A DNA stretch of 64,000 nt from contig CANMSE010000003.1 of the NCBI GenBank assembly GCA_947500555.1, positions 558,001 through 622,000 of the forward strand, given 5' to 3'. Below are positions 17,093 through 25,845 of this stretch, piece after piece. The notes under the pieces are model-generated. The model saw only the letters and a list, made by a program, of their open reading frames with translations. It did not search any database and was not told the origin of the DNA. Origin of the DNA: an uncultured Fulvivirga sp. (GTDB taxonomy: Bacteria; Bacteroidota; Bacteroidia; Cytophagales; Cyclobacteriaceae). The number at the start of each line of letters is the position of its first letter. Positions within the stretch are counted from its first letter, which is position 1. The translations under genes were made by a program, and so were the position numbers.

Positions 17093-17886
17093 TTATGGTT
17101 ACGCTCTTTTCATTGAACTCTTTAGCGGGTATTATAACCACGCCAGACGGTGTTTCAAGTGAAACATCATGATCTGTGATTTTTATAATAATTCCTTCGG
17201 CCTCACCCAATTTAATCCTCTTACCTACTTTGTGGTTCTTATGTGCGTAATATGCCCCAAGTATGTTACTTACTGAAGTCCTGGCACCGAGACCAAATGC
17301 AAGCGAAGCACCAAACAACAGTCCCGCTAATACAATTTCGATGATCTCTTTTAGAAAAGCTATATCTACGCCAAGCTGGTCGAGTGCTATAATGATAGAC
17401 ACGAACAAGACCAGATACCGAACAATTCTACCCAGATAGGCTCCATTTAATAACCCTGTTCGTAATGCAGCCACCTTTATCAGGTCTCCTAACAAACGGC
17501 CTAAAATAATTCCTGTGAAAACAATAATTACCGCTATTAATATATTGGGTATAAAATCAACAATTTTTCCTAACCAGATTCCAGCCGAAATATCCAGGTC
17601 CAGTATTTGGACACTAATTAAAACCGAGATCACGATGATAATCCAGAAGACCGTTCGGGAAATAAACCTTGCCCGAATCTTTAAGATCAATATCTATCTT
17701 TTTCTGCTGCAAAGCCTGATTAACAGAACTATCGATATACAGTATGAGTCGCCTGATTATTTTTTCGATGATCCTGCCAATGAAATAACCACCTAACAGG
17801 ACAACCAAGGCCATCAAAAATTTAGGTAATAGCTCTACTGTATTATCAATTAACACATCGAGCATTCTTAGAATGTCATTTTTCAT
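17073..17886 (-). pseudogene. MscS-type TM-helix channel gene, frameshifted
   Basis: Two overlapping frames together encode one protein of about 270 residues. The first (17886 to about 17674) gives an N-terminal membrane helix with 'LLGGYFIGRIIEKIIRRLIL'; the second (about 17674 to 17073) gives four more hydrophobic segments and the MscS-like 'FGLGARTSVSNILGAYYAH' followed by a small beta domain ('GKRIKLGEAEGIIIKITDHD'). Skipping one base in the G triplet (CCC at 17672-17674 on the plus strand) fuses them smoothly as '...DLKDSARFISRTVFW...'. So this is a one-base insertion, a sequencing error or, less likely, programmed frameshifting. First gene of the magnesium cluster. Confidence 0.75.
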
Positions 17887-18042
17887 AAAGTTGCGGAAAT
17901 TGGCATGTTTAACACTAGGTAGTTAATAAAAATAACCTTATTTCCTGAGCTTATTGGCAAGTCGCTTTAATATCTACACAAATCAATAAATATCAACGTA
18001 GATTAAAAGTTGTTTTAGGCCAGGTCAATCTGCGTTTACTTT

Positions 18043-18567
18043 CTAATCTGTTTTTAAAACTTTAATAGATTTTTGAAAGAACCAGTTATTAGGTAAGCTC
18101 ATAACGCCTTCATCGTCTTCCAGCTCCGTAAAAATTAAGTTGATACTTTTTACGGTAGCCTCAATCTCAGGGTCTGTCAACTTAACCCTGGAACCTACCT
18201 TAAAAGGGTTAACAAGATAGATTAATAACCCCGCAATTACATTACTTAAAATACTCCAAACTGCAAAAAATCCTATAGCTACCAACGTAATGAAACTACC
18301 GAAATACACTATCATGTTTTCGAAATTTACACCCCAAATTGTTAAAAACACGATAATCAACAGGAGCCAGAATCCAGCCGTAATGATCTTTCTAATTATA
18401 ATGAGCCTATGCGGTTCGTAGGAATTTAATACTGACAGATTATTCAATCTTCTTCTGGCAATCGATCTTAGTAATAGAGCAAATGCTAGTGAGATAATGC
18501 TGATCACAATTCTAATAAGCATTGAGTCTGTCGTTAACAACTCCTGTAATTCCATCCAATTTTTCAT
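18043..18567 (-). CDS. Small MscS-family mechanosensitive channel
   Basis: 174-residue inner membrane protein with three hydrophobic segments, the last ('FFAVWSILSNVIAGLLIYLV') being the pore-lining type helix of MscS, followed by the start of the beta domain 'NPFKVGSRVKL'. It is shorter than MscS (286 residues) and lacks most of the cytoplasmic C-terminal cage. Such proteins release solutes on hypo-osmotic shock. It precedes the frameshifted MscS-type gene by 156 bp on the same strand. The gap 17887-18042 holds no feature I could identify. Confidence 0.88.
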   Translation of the reverse strand: MKNWMELQELLTTDSMLIRIVISIISLAFALLLRSIARRRLNNLSVLNSYEPHRLIIIRKIITAGFWLLLIIVFLTIWGVNFENMIVYFGSFITLVAIGFFAVWSILSNVIAGLLIYLVNPFKVGSRVKLTDPEIEATVKSINLIFTELEDDEGVMSLPNNWFFQKSIKVLKTD

Positions 18568-18734
18568 TTGTTTTGAGTTATAATATTACCTCAATATCCA
18601 ATAGACACCCTTAGTTAATTTTATCCACTTTATTCCTAGATTGATAATGGCTATCAGCTACTTGTTTTATTCTGCTAGATATACAATAATGGAAATTAAC
18701 GCAACGAAAATAGATAAGTGCAAAAGAAAATAGT

Positions 18735-19304
18735 TCACAAAATCGTGTTATACTCTTCTCCTTTAGCAAATGAAATAATCTCATCAACTAACATTCTACT
18801 GTTCAGTCGTTGGGAGTAATGAAGCTTTTGAATAATGAGATTTTCATCCAATAGAAATTCAGCCGGCATTGTTTTGATAGATTCATCTCCAGCCATCATA
18901 TGCATCGGAACACCGGTTTTTCCAGCCTTAATAGCCGTTTGTACAAAACTGCTCAAATGGCTTATAGCAGATTTAAATCCTGACTTTTCTATGCCATAAG
19001 CTTTGTACCATGTATTTTCAGGATCTGCAATTATTGGTACTGGAGAAACTTCCTGATGAAATGTGCTTCTAAGAATAATTTTCTTTTCAGATTCAAAGAA
19101 GAAGATCATTTCCATATTCATTTCTTTCACTTGTTCATAAACCTTAGTTAACGCATGAACACGCATATTGCAAAACGGGCAGCCAGCATGTCGGTAAAAG
19201 CCTATTAAAGTTTTTTTACCCTTATATGCTTCCAGGTTAACCTGTCTATCAAATACATCAATCAGATCAAATACCGGTGCCTTTACATTTTGTTCTAATC
19301 TCAT
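18735..19304 (-). CDS. Peroxiredoxin-like (AhpC/TSA-type) protein
   Basis: 189-residue thioredoxin-fold protein without signal peptide. The active-site region is 'HAGCPFCNMRVH' with C42 and C45, a CxxC motif as in the peroxiredoxin-like 2 group, placed after the first strand 'KTLIGFY'. A cis-proline-type loop and the C-terminal 'MPAEFLLDENLIIQKLHY' match redoxins. Probably a cytoplasmic thiol reductase or peroxidase acting on peroxides; the exact substrate is not predictable. Stands alone, with 166-bp gaps carrying no clear signal. Confidence 0.85.
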   Translation of the reverse strand: MRLEQNVKAPVFDLIDVFDRQVNLEAYKGKKTLIGFYRHAGCPFCNMRVHALTKVYEQVKEMNMEMIFFFESEKKIILRSTFHQEVSPVPIIADPENTWYKAYGIEKSGFKSAISHLSSFVQTAIKAGKTGVPMHMMAGDESIKTMPAEFLLDENLIIQKLHYSQRLNSRMLVDEIISFAKGEEYNTIL

Positions 19305-19394
19305 GCATTAAAGTTAGGCACTTTAGCATGAAAATGATGATGCTATTGGTTAACTGAATGACATATAATTAAATAAGTAGCAAGATCATTAGCT

Positions 19395-20189
19395 TTAATC
19401 AAGCAGGTACTTTATTCCAAGAATAAATGATCCAGTCCGTTGCATAAAATTAGAGTCTTCACCTGATATCATTTGAACACCCACTCCTCCCCTTGCTTCG
19501 AAACCAGCAGATACTTTTTCATTCACCTGATATGACAAACCATACGGAATGTAAGCTCTCATATAGTACACATTCTTAGCATCATATCGATCTTCTTGCA
19601 TACTCTCCTGCTCTGATGGATGCCTTCCTGGCTCGAAATACTTCCCAGACATAAGTATCATTTGGTTTCCAAAAGTAAACCCTGCATTGGCTCCCAAGCC
19701 AATCGACCAATTAATCCGCTTACCCCATTTTCCTTTTAAGATATACGCTCCCTCTACGGCAAGTTCAGAATGTACGTTACAATAAACTATAGAAGTATCC
19801 ATCACCTCATTTTTAAAGCTTACCATCGCCTCTTTGGGTGAATAGAGTGTCAAACCAACTCTTACTTCTTGATTTTGATTATAAGCGTTCTTTTCATAAT
19901 TAAATGGAGAAAGACTTGCGCTGGCATATAATGCCACCCCTGCAGTAAATGTGGTCGCCTCTTCCTCCATATTCTGAAGATTACGTTGAAGCTCATCAGG
20001 ATTCTTGGCAAATGACAGGACTCCTTGTAACGACATGTTTTCATAATTTGCCCAGTCAAAGCCTAGTCCAGCATTTACCGAAGTAAGTTTCCATTTTTTA
20101 GATGGTTCAATAAATTGAACATCAGGGTTTTGAGCTTGAGCGCAAGTTAGTGCCGAGATTAAAATTATAAGAACGTAGAAAATTTTCAT
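19395..20189 (-). CDS. Secreted outer-membrane-type protein of unknown function
   Basis: 264-residue protein with a signal peptide ('MKIFYVLIILISALTCAQAQ', cleavage after AQA) and an alternating hydrophobic pattern with glycine- and aromatic-rich strands, ending in 'GSFILGIKYLLD', which looks like a beta-barrel C-terminus. Internal stretches such as 'INWSIGLGANAGFTF' and 'VSAGFEARGGVGVQM' support a small barrel in the outer membrane. No family is recognised. Confidence 0.7.
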   Translation of the reverse strand: MKIFYVLIILISALTCAQAQNPDVQFIEPSKKWKLTSVNAGLGFDWANYENMSLQGVLSFAKNPDELQRNLQNMEEEATTFTAGVALYASASLSPFNYEKNAYNQNQEVRVGLTLYSPKEAMVSFKNEVMDTSIVYCNVHSELAVEGAYILKGKWGKRINWSIGLGANAGFTFGNQMILMSGKYFEPGRHPSEQESMQEDRYDAKNVYYMRAYIPYGLSYQVNEKVSAGFEARGGVGVQMISGEDSNFMQRTGSFILGIKYLLD

Positions 20190-20320
20190 ATTGCGAATGT
20201 TATGTTAAAACTAGAAATAACATTTGCAGAGGAACTTTAATGTAATAATATTAATCAATAGATCAAAATTGTTAGTCAGGCTACCTTTAAAAACTTTCTC
20301 TTTTTTATGATACTATTATT

Positions 20321-20353
20321 AGTTGAAGTAAGTGAATTTTACTTACTTCAACT
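20321..20353 (+). promoter_or_regulatory. 13-bp perfect hairpin at the yihY start
   Basis: AGTTGAAGTAAGT (20321-20333) and its exact reverse complement (20341-20353) are separated by the 7-base loop GAATTTT. The hairpin ends 5 bp before the ATG at 20359, so it occupies the place where ribosomes would load. It could be an operator, or an RNA structure limiting translation. There is no U-tract. Confidence 0.65.
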
Positions 20354-20358
20354 TTTAT

Positions 20359-21690
20359 ATGGCTAACGATTTGAGCGTACGAGTAAAGAAAATCATCCAT
20401 TTCTTCTCTCATGATATTTGGGAGGTCGATTTATATAAGAAAGGAAAAGTCTCTCGCTTTTTTTACCAGCTGATAAAGGTATTGATCCTGGCTTTTAAAG
20501 GTATTCAGGAAGATAAGGTAGCTCTTCGTGCTTCTGCCCTCACCTATTTCACATTGCTATCCATTGTACCCGTTATTGCACTGGCTTTTGGGCTTGCTAA
20601 GGGATTTGGGTTAGAAACTATACTTGAGCAGCAGCTGCTTGAGAAGTTTCAGGGACAAGAAGAAGTATTTAAACAGAGTATCAATTTTGCCAAGAATCTG
20701 TTGGCAACTACCAAAGGTGGTTTGGTTGCAGGTATCGGATTAGTACTTCTATTCTATACAGTCATGAAGCTGCTAAACAATATCGAAGCCTCCTTCAATG
20801 ATATCTGGTACGTAACAAAACAGCGTAATTTAACTCGTAAGCTAACAGACTATATCACCATCATGCTTTTCGGGCCGGTACTGATAATTTTAGCGAATGG
20901 TCTTACTGTTTTTATTTCAGGTCAAATTCAACACCTAACTGAAACCGTTGAGCTTTTGGGTCTCTTTAAGATTGTTATTTTTCCTTTGCTAAAGGCCCTA
21001 CCGTTAACTGTTATATGGCTTTTGTTTACGCTTATCTACATGATAATGCCAAATACAACAGTAAAAGTTAAGCCGGCTATTATTGCAGGTGTGGTGGCCG
21101 GTTCCCTATATCAAATTACCCAATTGCTACTCCTTAACCTGGAGGTGAATGTATCTCATTACAATGCTATTTATGGTAGTTTTGCCGCTCTTCCACTATT
21201 TCTTATTTGGTTACAACTCAGTTGGATGATCGTACTTTACGGTTCTGAAATATCTTATGCGATCCAAAATGTGAATTCGTATGAAAACCATCTGCAATCA
21301 AAAGGGTTTAGCATACACTTTAAAAAGAAAGTAGCATTGGCAGCTTGTATATTGATAGTTAAAAATTTCAAAGAGGGAGCAAATACGCTGAGCGCTGAAG
21401 AACTAAATATGAAAGTACCAAACAAACTGTTGCACTCTGTATTGGAAACATTGGTTGGTGCTAAAATATTGTCAGTTACAATCAACGAAGAAGCGATTGA
21501 GACCTATCAACCTGCTGTAGACACCGATAAACTTTCTGTAAATTACATACTGACTAAATTCGAACATTTTGGTAAATCTGATCCACTTGAAAGCAAAGCC
21601 TCTCATTTTCAACTAGCAGACAATGTTTTGCAGGAAATAGAATCTATTATTGAAAAAAATAAGGTTAATAAATTACTCAAGCTGGTTTAG
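20359..21690 (+). CDS. YihY/BrkB-family inner membrane protein
   Basis: 443 residues from the ATG at 20359; an earlier GTG at 20332 lies inside a strong hairpin and is unlikely. The YihY (UPF0761/virulence factor BrkB) core spans about residues 40-300, with 'ALRASALTYFTLLSIVPVIAL' (the family's opening motif) and 'NAIYGSFAALPLFLIWLQLSW' near the end of six membrane helices. A C-terminal cytoplasmic extension of about 140 residues, including 'LSAEELNMKVPNKLLHSVLE', looks like a winged-helix fold as in many family members. Function is unproven; roles in envelope integrity are proposed. A degraded copy of its 3' end is at 25840-25993. Confidence 0.92.
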   Translation: MANDLSVRVKKIIHFFSHDIWEVDLYKKGKVSRFFYQLIKVLILAFKGIQEDKVALRASALTYFTLLSIVPVIALAFGLAKGFGLETILEQQLLEKFQGQEEVFKQSINFAKNLLATTKGGLVAGIGLVLLFYTVMKLLNNIEASFNDIWYVTKQRNLTRKLTDYITIMLFGPVLIILANGLTVFISGQIQHLTETVELLGLFKIVIFPLLKALPLTVIWLLFTLIYMIMPNTTVKVKPAIIAGVVAGSLYQITQLLLLNLEVNVSHYNAIYGSFAALPLFLIWLQLSWMIVLYGSEISYAIQNVNSYENHLQSKGFSIHFKKKVALAACILIVKNFKEGANTLSAEELNMKVPNKLLHSVLETLVGAKILSVTINEEAIETYQPAVDTDKLSVNYILTKFEHFGKSDPLESKASHFQLADNVLQEIESIIEKNKVNKLLKLV

Positions 21691-21717
21691 GTAAAATATC
21701 CGATCTCGGACTAATTA

Positions 21718-21843
21718 TTATTTTACTATCCACCAAGCGGGCCACCAATAGGATTCTTTATTTACTATACATTTCAAGTTCTTCTGCTTAGGTTTTAGCT
21801 CTTTCACTTCTGCAATATCTTTTTTAGTCTTCATATGCTTCAT
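21718..21843 (-). CDS. Candidate 41-residue small protein coupled to DUF5916 gene
   Basis: An open frame of 41 codons whose ATG overlaps the stop of the DUF5916 gene (TAATG at 21841-21845). The product begins 'MKHMKTKKDIAEVKELKPKQ', is lysine-rich, and ends in the tryptophan-rich 'YWWPAWWIVK'. The start-stop overlap is what a translationally coupled gene would show, but length and composition do not exclude a chance frame. No family is recognised. Confidence 0.3.
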   Translation of the reverse strand: MKHMKTKKDIAEVKELKPKQKNLKCIVNKESYWWPAWWIVK

Positions 21844-24503
21844 TATCTGTAAAACCTATAGGTAAATTTTATAAGAAAAGTATTTTCTGGAGTTCTATCA
21901 AAGACCTGTTCTCTTAAACCTGAAAACAAATTACTTCTTGGCGCTGAAGTATCTGATATACCCTGAGACCACACGAGAAACAACTCTGAACCAGGCTTAT
22001 ATTCATAGCGAATGACAAAATTTGATCTAAACTGGGCAAATGAGAAGTCCGGATCAGCAAAGCTATAGTCTATTTCTCCATCACTATTCTCATCAATGTA
22101 GAATCTCTCATTTGAAGCATCTCTTGATAACTGATCTGTTGTATATATGTGAAATTGGCTATTTACTTCGGTGGAGGTTGGCTGTGCTAAAAAACTATGA
22201 CTATCATACCTTCCCGTGGTAATGAAGGGTTCACCGTAGTATTGAACAGCCAGGTTAGCATTGATAGTGAAGTTGAGTCTCACAGGTACACTAAAAGTCT
22301 CCTGATTGAGCATTGCAGCAATATATCTGGTATTCCCATTATACAAAGCACTTCCAATATACTGCACTCTATGTCTTATTTCAGTGTACCTGGGAGTAGC
22401 TGAAATATTAAATTGATCGATAGGCTGATAGGAGATTCCCAAACCATTCTCCATCAGATAATAACTCCCTGTTCCTCCTGTCTTGGTCCACCCGTTGTAT
22501 CTAAATACAAGTTTCCTTCTAGCATCAGAGTTCAATGCCCACCAACTGCCATATTGATCAGCTAAATAAATTCTTGGACCTCCTTGCATCAATGACTTGG
22601 AGTAGATGTGTGGCTGAGAGAAAAATCCGGCTGTAGTAGACCAATTATTTTGAAAAGTTCCATTAGCCTCCACATCCCAATCTATATAATTAAGATTACC
22701 TTCAAAATCCCAATTGTACCAATGCTTATAATTGACACTGGCACTTCTGAATGAACCAAAAGAACTGATTGAGTTATAGGTAACACCAAAGTAGTGCTGA
22801 ATAATATCAGCCTCTCTCATAAAGCCAATATCATTCAGTTCTAATTCGGGAGACCTCCAGGTGAGCCCAGACTCAAACTTGATGTTTCCTTTTCCAGCCT
22901 TTCCAAATTTAATATCACCTCCTGTACCAGTCAAAGAAGTTCGGGAAGTATCTACAATCACATGACTTGCATCAGATCGTTGAAAAAGATGTGGAATGGA
23001 TGTCTGGGTTCGAGTTATTGCTTCTTCACTTCCAGTCACATGGCTCATAACCAGATTAGTTCCTAAGTACCAGGTCCTGTTATTCCACTGATGCATCACA
23101 TCAAGTCCGCCCGTAATAGCAGACTGATGAAGGAAATTAACGTTATCATCAATGTCCCTATTTACGGAAGTAATAATACCACCGATGAATGTGTTCTTAT
23201 TATTAAAATCTTTCTGTACGCGGCCAACAAAGTAATTGGTAAGTGGTTCAATCAATTCACGCCTTTTACCATCATCACCTGATATTTCTGCATACTCTGT
23301 TGCTGTGACACTCTCTAAGACTCCTACTGATAAACCATCCTTAGTTTTACCACTAAATTTCACGGCACCAATAATAGTGGATCGTTGATTAGCATCAACA
23401 AACTCACCTGATAGAGGATTTGCATGACCCTGAGGACTCCGGCCTATTCTTCGGGAATAAAATAGATTATCACTGCTGTAAGAGCTGCCATACATGGGAG
23501 CTGAGAACCTGTAATCGAAGATATTCTTATTCCCAATAAAAAAAGGTCGCTGCTCTTGAAAAAAGAGCTGAAATCCATCAAGTGCTATAGCAGCAGGGTC
23601 TGCTTCTACCTGGCCAAAATCGGGGTTGACAGTAAAGTCGATGGTCAGATCATTGGTTACACCAATCTTACCGTCTAGTCCAATGTTCAGGTCTTTAATG
23701 TTTTCATTTCTGTATGGGTTTAAGGGTTCTTTTTCAAAAGTGTTGAGTGACCCTACAACAAATGGTTGAAGTTCCAATTGTCTCTGGGGTTTAAGGTTGA
23801 CCAATCCATGAAGTTTACCAAACTCACTTATCCAGCCAGGTGCATTTTGAGGAACGCGCTGCCAGGTAGAAAGCTCTTCATTCCTGAAAAGCCTGCGCTG
23901 AACCTGAAGACCCCATACCTGATTGGGTCTTCGTCCAAATCGAAGTTGACTTAACGGAATCTTAATTTCAGCAGTCCATCCTTCGTTATCAATATGGCTC
24001 CTGGCATACCAAATGGGATTCCAGGCTATATCTTCTTCAGCACCATTCAAAGAAATGCTCTTATCTCCTTTTACCCCAGCAGCACTTACTGTGAACGAAA
24101 AAGCCGTTCTTAAATCATGATAACTATCTAAAATTACTTCTACCCAATCTCCATCAAAGCCATCTCTACGAGACATTCTCTTATTTATCGTTTCAACCAC
24201 AGTATCATAGCATTTGACCCCAACAAATAAGTATTTGTCATTGTAAGCGATTTTAAAAGCTGTTCGTTGAGAGGGCGATTCGTTTTCATTAGGTAATCTC
24301 TGAATAAAATTACTTTCCCACTCAATGGTATTATCTTGCCATATAGGATCATCTAATAAGCCATCTATAGAAGGAATTTGCTCTTCAGTAATACTCATGG
24401 TTTGATATAACTTTTTTTCTATTACCATATTCTCCTGACTTTTTGAAGGAGAGTAGAACATCAAGAAAAAGAGTATGAGTATTGGTTTTCTTACCCGGTT
24501 CAT
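21843..24503 (-). CDS. DUF5916 outer membrane protein with CBM9-like domain
   Basis: 886 residues from the ATG at 24501-24503, chosen because it gives a clean signal peptide ('MNRVRKPILILFFLMFYSPS'); an upstream ATG adds 13 residues. After the signal comes a carbohydrate-family-9-like beta domain (about 30-215, 'YLFVGVKCYDTVVETINKRM', 'GWTAEIKIPLSQLRFG'), then a DUF5916 beta barrel filling the rest, including the typical 'LFYSRRIGRSPQG' and a C-terminal 'TFLIKFTYRFYR'. Probably a surface protein for binding or uptake of a polymer. Divergent from a LysR gene with a matching operator, so regulation by that regulator is plausible. Confidence 0.92.
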   Translation of the reverse strand: MNRVRKPILILFFLMFYSPSKSQENMVIEKKLYQTMSITEEQIPSIDGLLDDPIWQDNTIEWESNFIQRLPNENESPSQRTAFKIAYNDKYLFVGVKCYDTVVETINKRMSRRDGFDGDWVEVILDSYHDLRTAFSFTVSAAGVKGDKSISLNGAEEDIAWNPIWYARSHIDNEGWTAEIKIPLSQLRFGRRPNQVWGLQVQRRLFRNEELSTWQRVPQNAPGWISEFGKLHGLVNLKPQRQLELQPFVVGSLNTFEKEPLNPYRNENIKDLNIGLDGKIGVTNDLTIDFTVNPDFGQVEADPAAIALDGFQLFFQEQRPFFIGNKNIFDYRFSAPMYGSSYSSDNLFYSRRIGRSPQGHANPLSGEFVDANQRSTIIGAVKFSGKTKDGLSVGVLESVTATEYAEISGDDGKRRELIEPLTNYFVGRVQKDFNNKNTFIGGIITSVNRDIDDNVNFLHQSAITGGLDVMHQWNNRTWYLGTNLVMSHVTGSEEAITRTQTSIPHLFQRSDASHVIVDTSRTSLTGTGGDIKFGKAGKGNIKFESGLTWRSPELELNDIGFMREADIIQHYFGVTYNSISSFGSFRSASVNYKHWYNWDFEGNLNYIDWDVEANGTFQNNWSTTAGFFSQPHIYSKSLMQGGPRIYLADQYGSWWALNSDARRKLVFRYNGWTKTGGTGSYYLMENGLGISYQPIDQFNISATPRYTEIRHRVQYIGSALYNGNTRYIAAMLNQETFSVPVRLNFTINANLAVQYYGEPFITTGRYDSHSFLAQPTSTEVNSQFHIYTTDQLSRDASNERFYIDENSDGEIDYSFADPDFSFAQFRSNFVIRYEYKPGSELFLVWSQGISDTSAPRSNLFSGLREQVFDRTPENTFLIKFTYRFYR

Positions 24504-24586
24504 ATTGAATGAATTTGATTTCTGACAAAGTACCATTGACAAAAAATCAATACCTATATCTATAATTGAAGTCTTACGAACCCCTC

Positions 24587-24629
24587 AGTTGAATTTTTTT
24601 CAACTACAACTTGGGTCTACATTTTGTAG
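24587..24629 (+). promoter_or_regulatory. LysR-type operator(s) between DUF5916 and LysR genes
   Basis: AGTTGAA-N5-TTCAACT (24587-24605) is a perfect inverted repeat and contains a textbook T-N11-A LysR box (TTGAA-N5-TTCAA). A second inverted repeat, CTACAA...TTGTAG (24604-24629), adjoins it. Both lie in the 135-bp divergent gap. A TAGTTTTG (24627-24634) matching TAnnTTTG lies only 4 bp from the LysR ATG, which would imply a leaderless mRNA if it is the -7 element. Confidence 0.6.
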
Positions 24630-24638
24630 TTTTGGATT

Positions 24639-25532
24639 ATGGAACTGAAATATTTCCGTCTCATAAAGACCATAGTGGAAGAAGGTAATATTGCCAATTC
24701 TTCCGAGCGATTGTTTCTTACACAGTCAGCACTTAGCCATCAACTTCGTGAAATGGAAGAACGACTTGGTTTTAAGGTATTTCATAGAAGTCGTAATCAC
24801 TGGCAGCTCACTTCAGAAGGCGAAGAGCTTTACAAGTTAGCAAATACGCTCATTCAGTCCATAGAAGATGGGTTGAGCAATATTCAGCAGATAAAAGATG
24901 GAGCAAAAGGAACATTAAAGGTAAGTGCGGAATGTCAATCGTTTTTTCACGGGCTACCTGCTTTTGTTCAAAAAATGGCGTTACTCTACCCTGAAATTAA
25001 AATAGATTTAAATCTAGGGGCAACACATCAAACTATATCTCAGGTACTATCGGATGAAGTGGATGTTGCCATTGTCACTACGCAGCCAGCCTCGGAGGCA
25101 TTAATGGTAAAGGAAGTATTTGAAGATGAGATTGTGGTCGTGATGCACAAAGAAAACATACTAAACGAAAATGCTTTTCTTGATGCCAGTCATTTTGATG
25201 ACCTTCATTTGCTAATCAATTCTTTTCCTTTGGAAAATGTATCGGTATATGAGCATTTCTTAAAGCCCAATAAAATTGTTCCAAGGAAAGTTTCAGCCAT
25301 ACCTTTTACTGAAGTCTCACTACAAATGGTTAATGCCAATATGGGTATCATGTGTTTACCTCTATGGACACTAAAGCCGTTCAAGCTCTCCGAAGACTTA
25401 GTGTTCAAGAGAATAGGCAAAAATGGTCTTAAAAGGACACACTATCTTGTAATCAAAGAGGAGCGTAAGAAACTAGAGTACTATAACAACTTTATTACCA
25501 ACTTTATGGAGGAGTTTTCGATGGTAGAGTAA
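24639..25532 (+). CDS. LysR-family transcriptional regulator
   Basis: 297-residue regulator. The N-terminal winged helix-turn-helix shows 'IANSSERLFLTQSALSHQLR' and the following helix 'RLGFKVFHRSRNHWQLTSEG'; a periplasmic-binding-like effector domain (about 90-290) follows. The effector is unknown. It is transcribed divergently from the DUF5916 gene, the classic LysR arrangement in which the regulator controls its neighbour and itself through the shared operator region. Confidence 0.95.
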   Translation: MELKYFRLIKTIVEEGNIANSSERLFLTQSALSHQLREMEERLGFKVFHRSRNHWQLTSEGEELYKLANTLIQSIEDGLSNIQQIKDGAKGTLKVSAECQSFFHGLPAFVQKMALLYPEIKIDLNLGATHQTISQVLSDEVDVAIVTTQPASEALMVKEVFEDEIVVVMHKENILNENAFLDASHFDDLHLLINSFPLENVSVYEHFLKPNKIVPRKVSAIPFTEVSLQMVNANMGIMCLPLWTLKPFKLSEDLVFKRIGKNGLKRTHYLVIKEERKKLEYYNNFITNFMEEFSMVE

Positions 25533-25565
25533 TGTTATGCCTTATTAAGGGCACCTTTCTTTTTA

Positions 25566-25845
25566 CTATCTAAAAAATGCATCGTGAAGATAGCGCCCAG
25601 GAGATAACGTAAATCCACCAGCAATTACTATCGCTCCTATATACAGCAGCACCATTTTTCTTCGGTGCACCTTTACATTCATTTTCTTTATTGCGCTGAT
25701 AGCCGTAGGAACAGTGTACAATGTCAAAAAACTTGAAGCTATGTATCCAGCCGAAATGATTGAAGAGCCTTGGCCCCAACACCTGCCTGCATAACGCAGT
25801 GACCAACATCAAGAGCATGTATACCTTCCCAAGCTTTCGGTGAAT
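25566..25845 (-). pseudogene. Remnant of a DUF2306 membrane protein gene
   Basis: Only the C-terminal part of a DUF2306 gene is left. One frame gives 'HRKLGKVYMLLMLVTAL' and 'LGPRLFNHFGWIH', both typical of the family. A frameshift at the A6 run 25726-25731 (plus strand) moves to a second frame giving 'TLYTVPTAISAIKKMNVKVH' then 'RRKMVLLYIGAIVIAGGF' and 'TLSPGRYLHDAFFR', with stop at 25566. The N-terminal membrane helices are missing: the gene runs into the yihY-like fragment at about 25832-25845. Non-functional by truncation and frameshift. Confidence 0.75.
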
